Of a stretch of DNA of 5,395 bases, positions 4,319 through 5,395 are shown piece by piece. Under the pieces are notes generated by a model. It saw only the letters and a program-made list of their open reading frames with translations, had not been told where the DNA came from and made no database searches. Origin of the DNA: Planctomycetes bacterium RBG_16_43_13 (GTDB lineage Bacteria > Planctomycetota > MHYJ01). Position numbers and translations under genes: made by a program. The stretch is taken from contig MHYJ01000046.1 of the NCBI GenBank assembly GCA_001828445.1, positions 11,500 through 16,894 on the forward strand, read 5' to 3'. The stretch's first letter is position 1, and each line of letters begins with the position of its first letter.

Positions 4319-5128
4319 ATGGCATACGGCAAATGGGGTAATATACGAGGCAGGGTATTCCTGACGCAGGAGGTGGTCGCCTCCGATTGGAAGGGCTATC
4401 CGACCTATCGTAACCTGACGCGGACTATCTACCAGACGCAACGTGCGACGCAGGGCAACCGCAGGAGTTATCTCTCGTCCGCATCTAAAAAGTGGTCGAA
4501 TGAGATGACGGAACTGCAACGTGCGAAGTGGGACGCCTACGCAAAGATGCTCAAGAGTGCCTATAATAGGATGAAGGAGGACGTGGCTCGTGGTGCGGGC
4601 AATATAATCCGCCAGAGGAAGAAACTCGAGAGCGGGTTCAACTCGTTCGTCGAGAGCAACCTTGCGGCGATTGAGTTAGGGTGTCAGACGACACAGCAGT
4701 TCGCGCTGGAGGCACCGTTTCAGGACGGATTCCCACCTGCACCTACAGATGTGGGAGTGAGCCACCTGGCAGGGGTGGTATCTGTAACGTGGACACCGCC
4801 GGATCTGGCGCCTTTTGCGAGTTACTTCTGCAAGAAGTTCCGCATCTGGGCAACGATTCGGTCGCTGAAGAAAATCCACCCGCAGATAGTGGGGTTCGTG
4901 GATGTGGCGACAGCACCGCCTTTTACATTCAATAGTATAAGGGCGGGCGGGTATAGGACGGGGACGCCGATAGACATCGGCAGTTTCGCTATGCCGGGCG
5001 GTAGGAAGGTGGAGTTAGTCGTGCAGATGGATACGATAGTCAAGTTCGACGACCCGTCTGCGGGACCATCACACGGGGCTACATTGGGCGGAGACCCGTC
5101 AAATGTGGCGGTGATAGTGATACCGTAG
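4319..5128 (+). CDS. Phage/virion-like protein with basic N-terminus and FN3-like C-terminal region
   Basis: 269 aa from ATG 4319, preceded by AAGGGGGTGA (4301-4310) at 8 nt. The in-frame GTG at 4307 lies inside that ribosome site, so it is rejected. Residues 5-35 (KWGNIRGRVFLTQEVVASDWKGYPTYRNLTR) resemble the 'GxxrG-v------WKG--y-R' start of several phage or element-encoded structural proteins of unknown function. Residues 59-74 carry a W-x9-R-x2-W-x2-Y pattern (KWSNEMTELQRAKWDAYA). Residues 75-110 are basic and helical. From about 139 the sequence FPPAPTDVGVSHLAGVVSVTWTPPD looks like a fibronectin-III strand pair, and the C-terminus VELVVQMDTIV...NVAVIVIP is beta-rich. There is no signal peptide. 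The gene is visibly richer in G+C than the lipoprotein gene. A 77-nt pyrimidine-rich gap separates it from the sigma-like gene, so the two are probably one operon. Function unknown; a virion or particle component is an inference. Confidence 0.8.
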   Translation: MAYGKWGNIRGRVFLTQEVVASDWKGYPTYRNLTRTIYQTQRATQGNRRSYLSSASKKWSNEMTELQRAKWDAYAKMLKSAYNRMKEDVARGAGNIIRQRKKLESGFNSFVESNLAAIELGCQTTQQFALEAPFQDGFPPAPTDVGVSHLAGVVSVTWTPPDLAPFASYFCKKFRIWATIRSLKKIHPQIVGFVDVATAPPFTFNSIRAGGYRTGTPIDIGSFAMPGGRKVELVVQMDTIVKFDDPSAGPSHGATLGGDPSNVAVIVIP

Positions 5129-5189
5129 GCGAGTTGAGAGTGGAGAGTTAGGAGTTTGGGGTTGGCGCGCGACAGCCCCTTACTTCCTT

Positions 5190-5330
5190 AAATCCGAAAT
5201 CCTAAACGCTAAATTCTAAACAAATTCGAATTACCAAAATCCGAATGTTCAAAATGGTTTTGGATTTGGAGTATTAGGATTTTGGGTTTGTTTAGGATTT
5301 AGTGCTTCGAATTTAGAGTTTGTTTTTCAG
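5190..5330. repeat. Long imperfect A/T-rich hairpin repeat
   Basis: CTAAATTCTAAACAAA (5209-5224) pairs with TTTGTTTAGGATTTAG (5287-5302), with one G-U. Weaker complementarity continues outward (AAATCC... with ...GAATTTAGAG) and inward to a centre near CAAAATGGTTTTG (5240-5252). Words such as AAATCC, CCTAAAC and AATTCGAA recur on both arms, suggesting an A/T-rich dispersed repeat of the kind common in uncultured-phylum genomes. It occupies most of the 233-bp gap 5129-5361. I see no gene, strong promoter or T-run terminator there. Confidence 0.7.
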
Positions 5331-5361
5331 GAAGGAGTTTGTTTTTTAATGGAGGTATTAT

Positions 5362-5395
5362 ATGAAAGGTAAAGGTATCCCCAATATGTGGGGGA
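5362..5395 (+). CDS. Start of an unidentified gene, cut by the window end
   Basis: ATG at 5362 follows TGGAGGT (5350-5356) at a good distance and opens a frame MKGKGIPNMWG that runs off the window. Only 11 codons are visible, so no function can be given. A shorter frame from ATG 5349 ends after seven codons and is not preferred. By position it may continue the set headed by the 269-aa protein, though the long hairpin repeat separates them. Confidence 0.55.
   Translation, partial: MKGKGIPNMWG

Noticed and set aside
4297..4341. 14-aa frame from ATG 4297 overlapping the start of the 269-aa gene
   Set aside because: No ribosome site upstream; the ATG is only part of the sequence leading into the AAGGGGGTGA site of the real gene.
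1..5395. CRISPR array
   Set aside because: No regularly spaced direct repeats with unique spacers; the repeats seen are dispersed palindromes and one short tandem duplication.

Overview
The window looks like a bacterial chromosome segment, probably from an uncultured lineage of the Omnitrophota or a similar candidate phylum. That placement is inference. It rests on dispersed CCCGAC/GTCGGG palindromes, A/T-rich CCTAAACAAATT-type imperfect hairpins, gene-poor spacers, an isolated tRNA gene with encoded CCA, and a lipoprotein starting Cys-poly-Gly. The sequence itself does not name a taxon.

Left part (1-1481) is housekeeping. It holds a nearly complete thiamine-phosphate synthase-like gene (thiE, start just off the left edge), a convergent PilZ-domain gene on the minus strand with a good promoter and ribosome site, and a tRNA-Gln(UUG) gene with its own likely promoter. 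Two copies of a dispersed repeat (about 635-713 and 1541-1616) bracket the pilZ-tRNA block, and a third related palindrome lies just before the tRNA.

Middle part (1482-3651) is accessory in character. A minus-strand 142-aa protein of unknown function and a plus-strand transcription unit diverge from a region with two well-formed sigma70-type promoters and an inverted repeat between them. The plus unit opens with an unrecognised, highly structured RNA (about 2239-2425). It has a 13-bp closing stem, a 9-bp hairpin, a 10-bp plus 9-bp hairpin arm, and a 15-bp alternative pairing that joins the last arm to the terminator. Downstream is a lipoprotein with a phage tail-fibre-like motif. An exact-consensus promoter (TTGACA-17-TATAAT, 3267-3295) then drives a leader of about 350 nt. 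That leader holds two strong intrinsic terminators in tandem and a fold that can hide the ribosome site of the next cistron.

Right part (3652-5395) is a likely operon. A 29-aa leader ORF overlaps by ATGA a 167-aa sigma-70-like regulator, followed by a 269-aa protein with a basic, phage-structural-style N-terminal half and a fibronectin-III-like segment. After a long imperfect hairpin repeat, a further gene begins at 5362 and runs off the window.

The most interesting reading is that 2137-5395 is a mobile or phage-derived cassette next to a tRNA gene. Its genes would sit behind strong promoters but be gated by structured RNA leaders, terminators and translational coupling. No integrase, terminase or clear attachment-site duplication is visible, so the mobile origin is unproven. 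I could not match any of the RNA elements to a named riboswitch or ncRNA family by eye.
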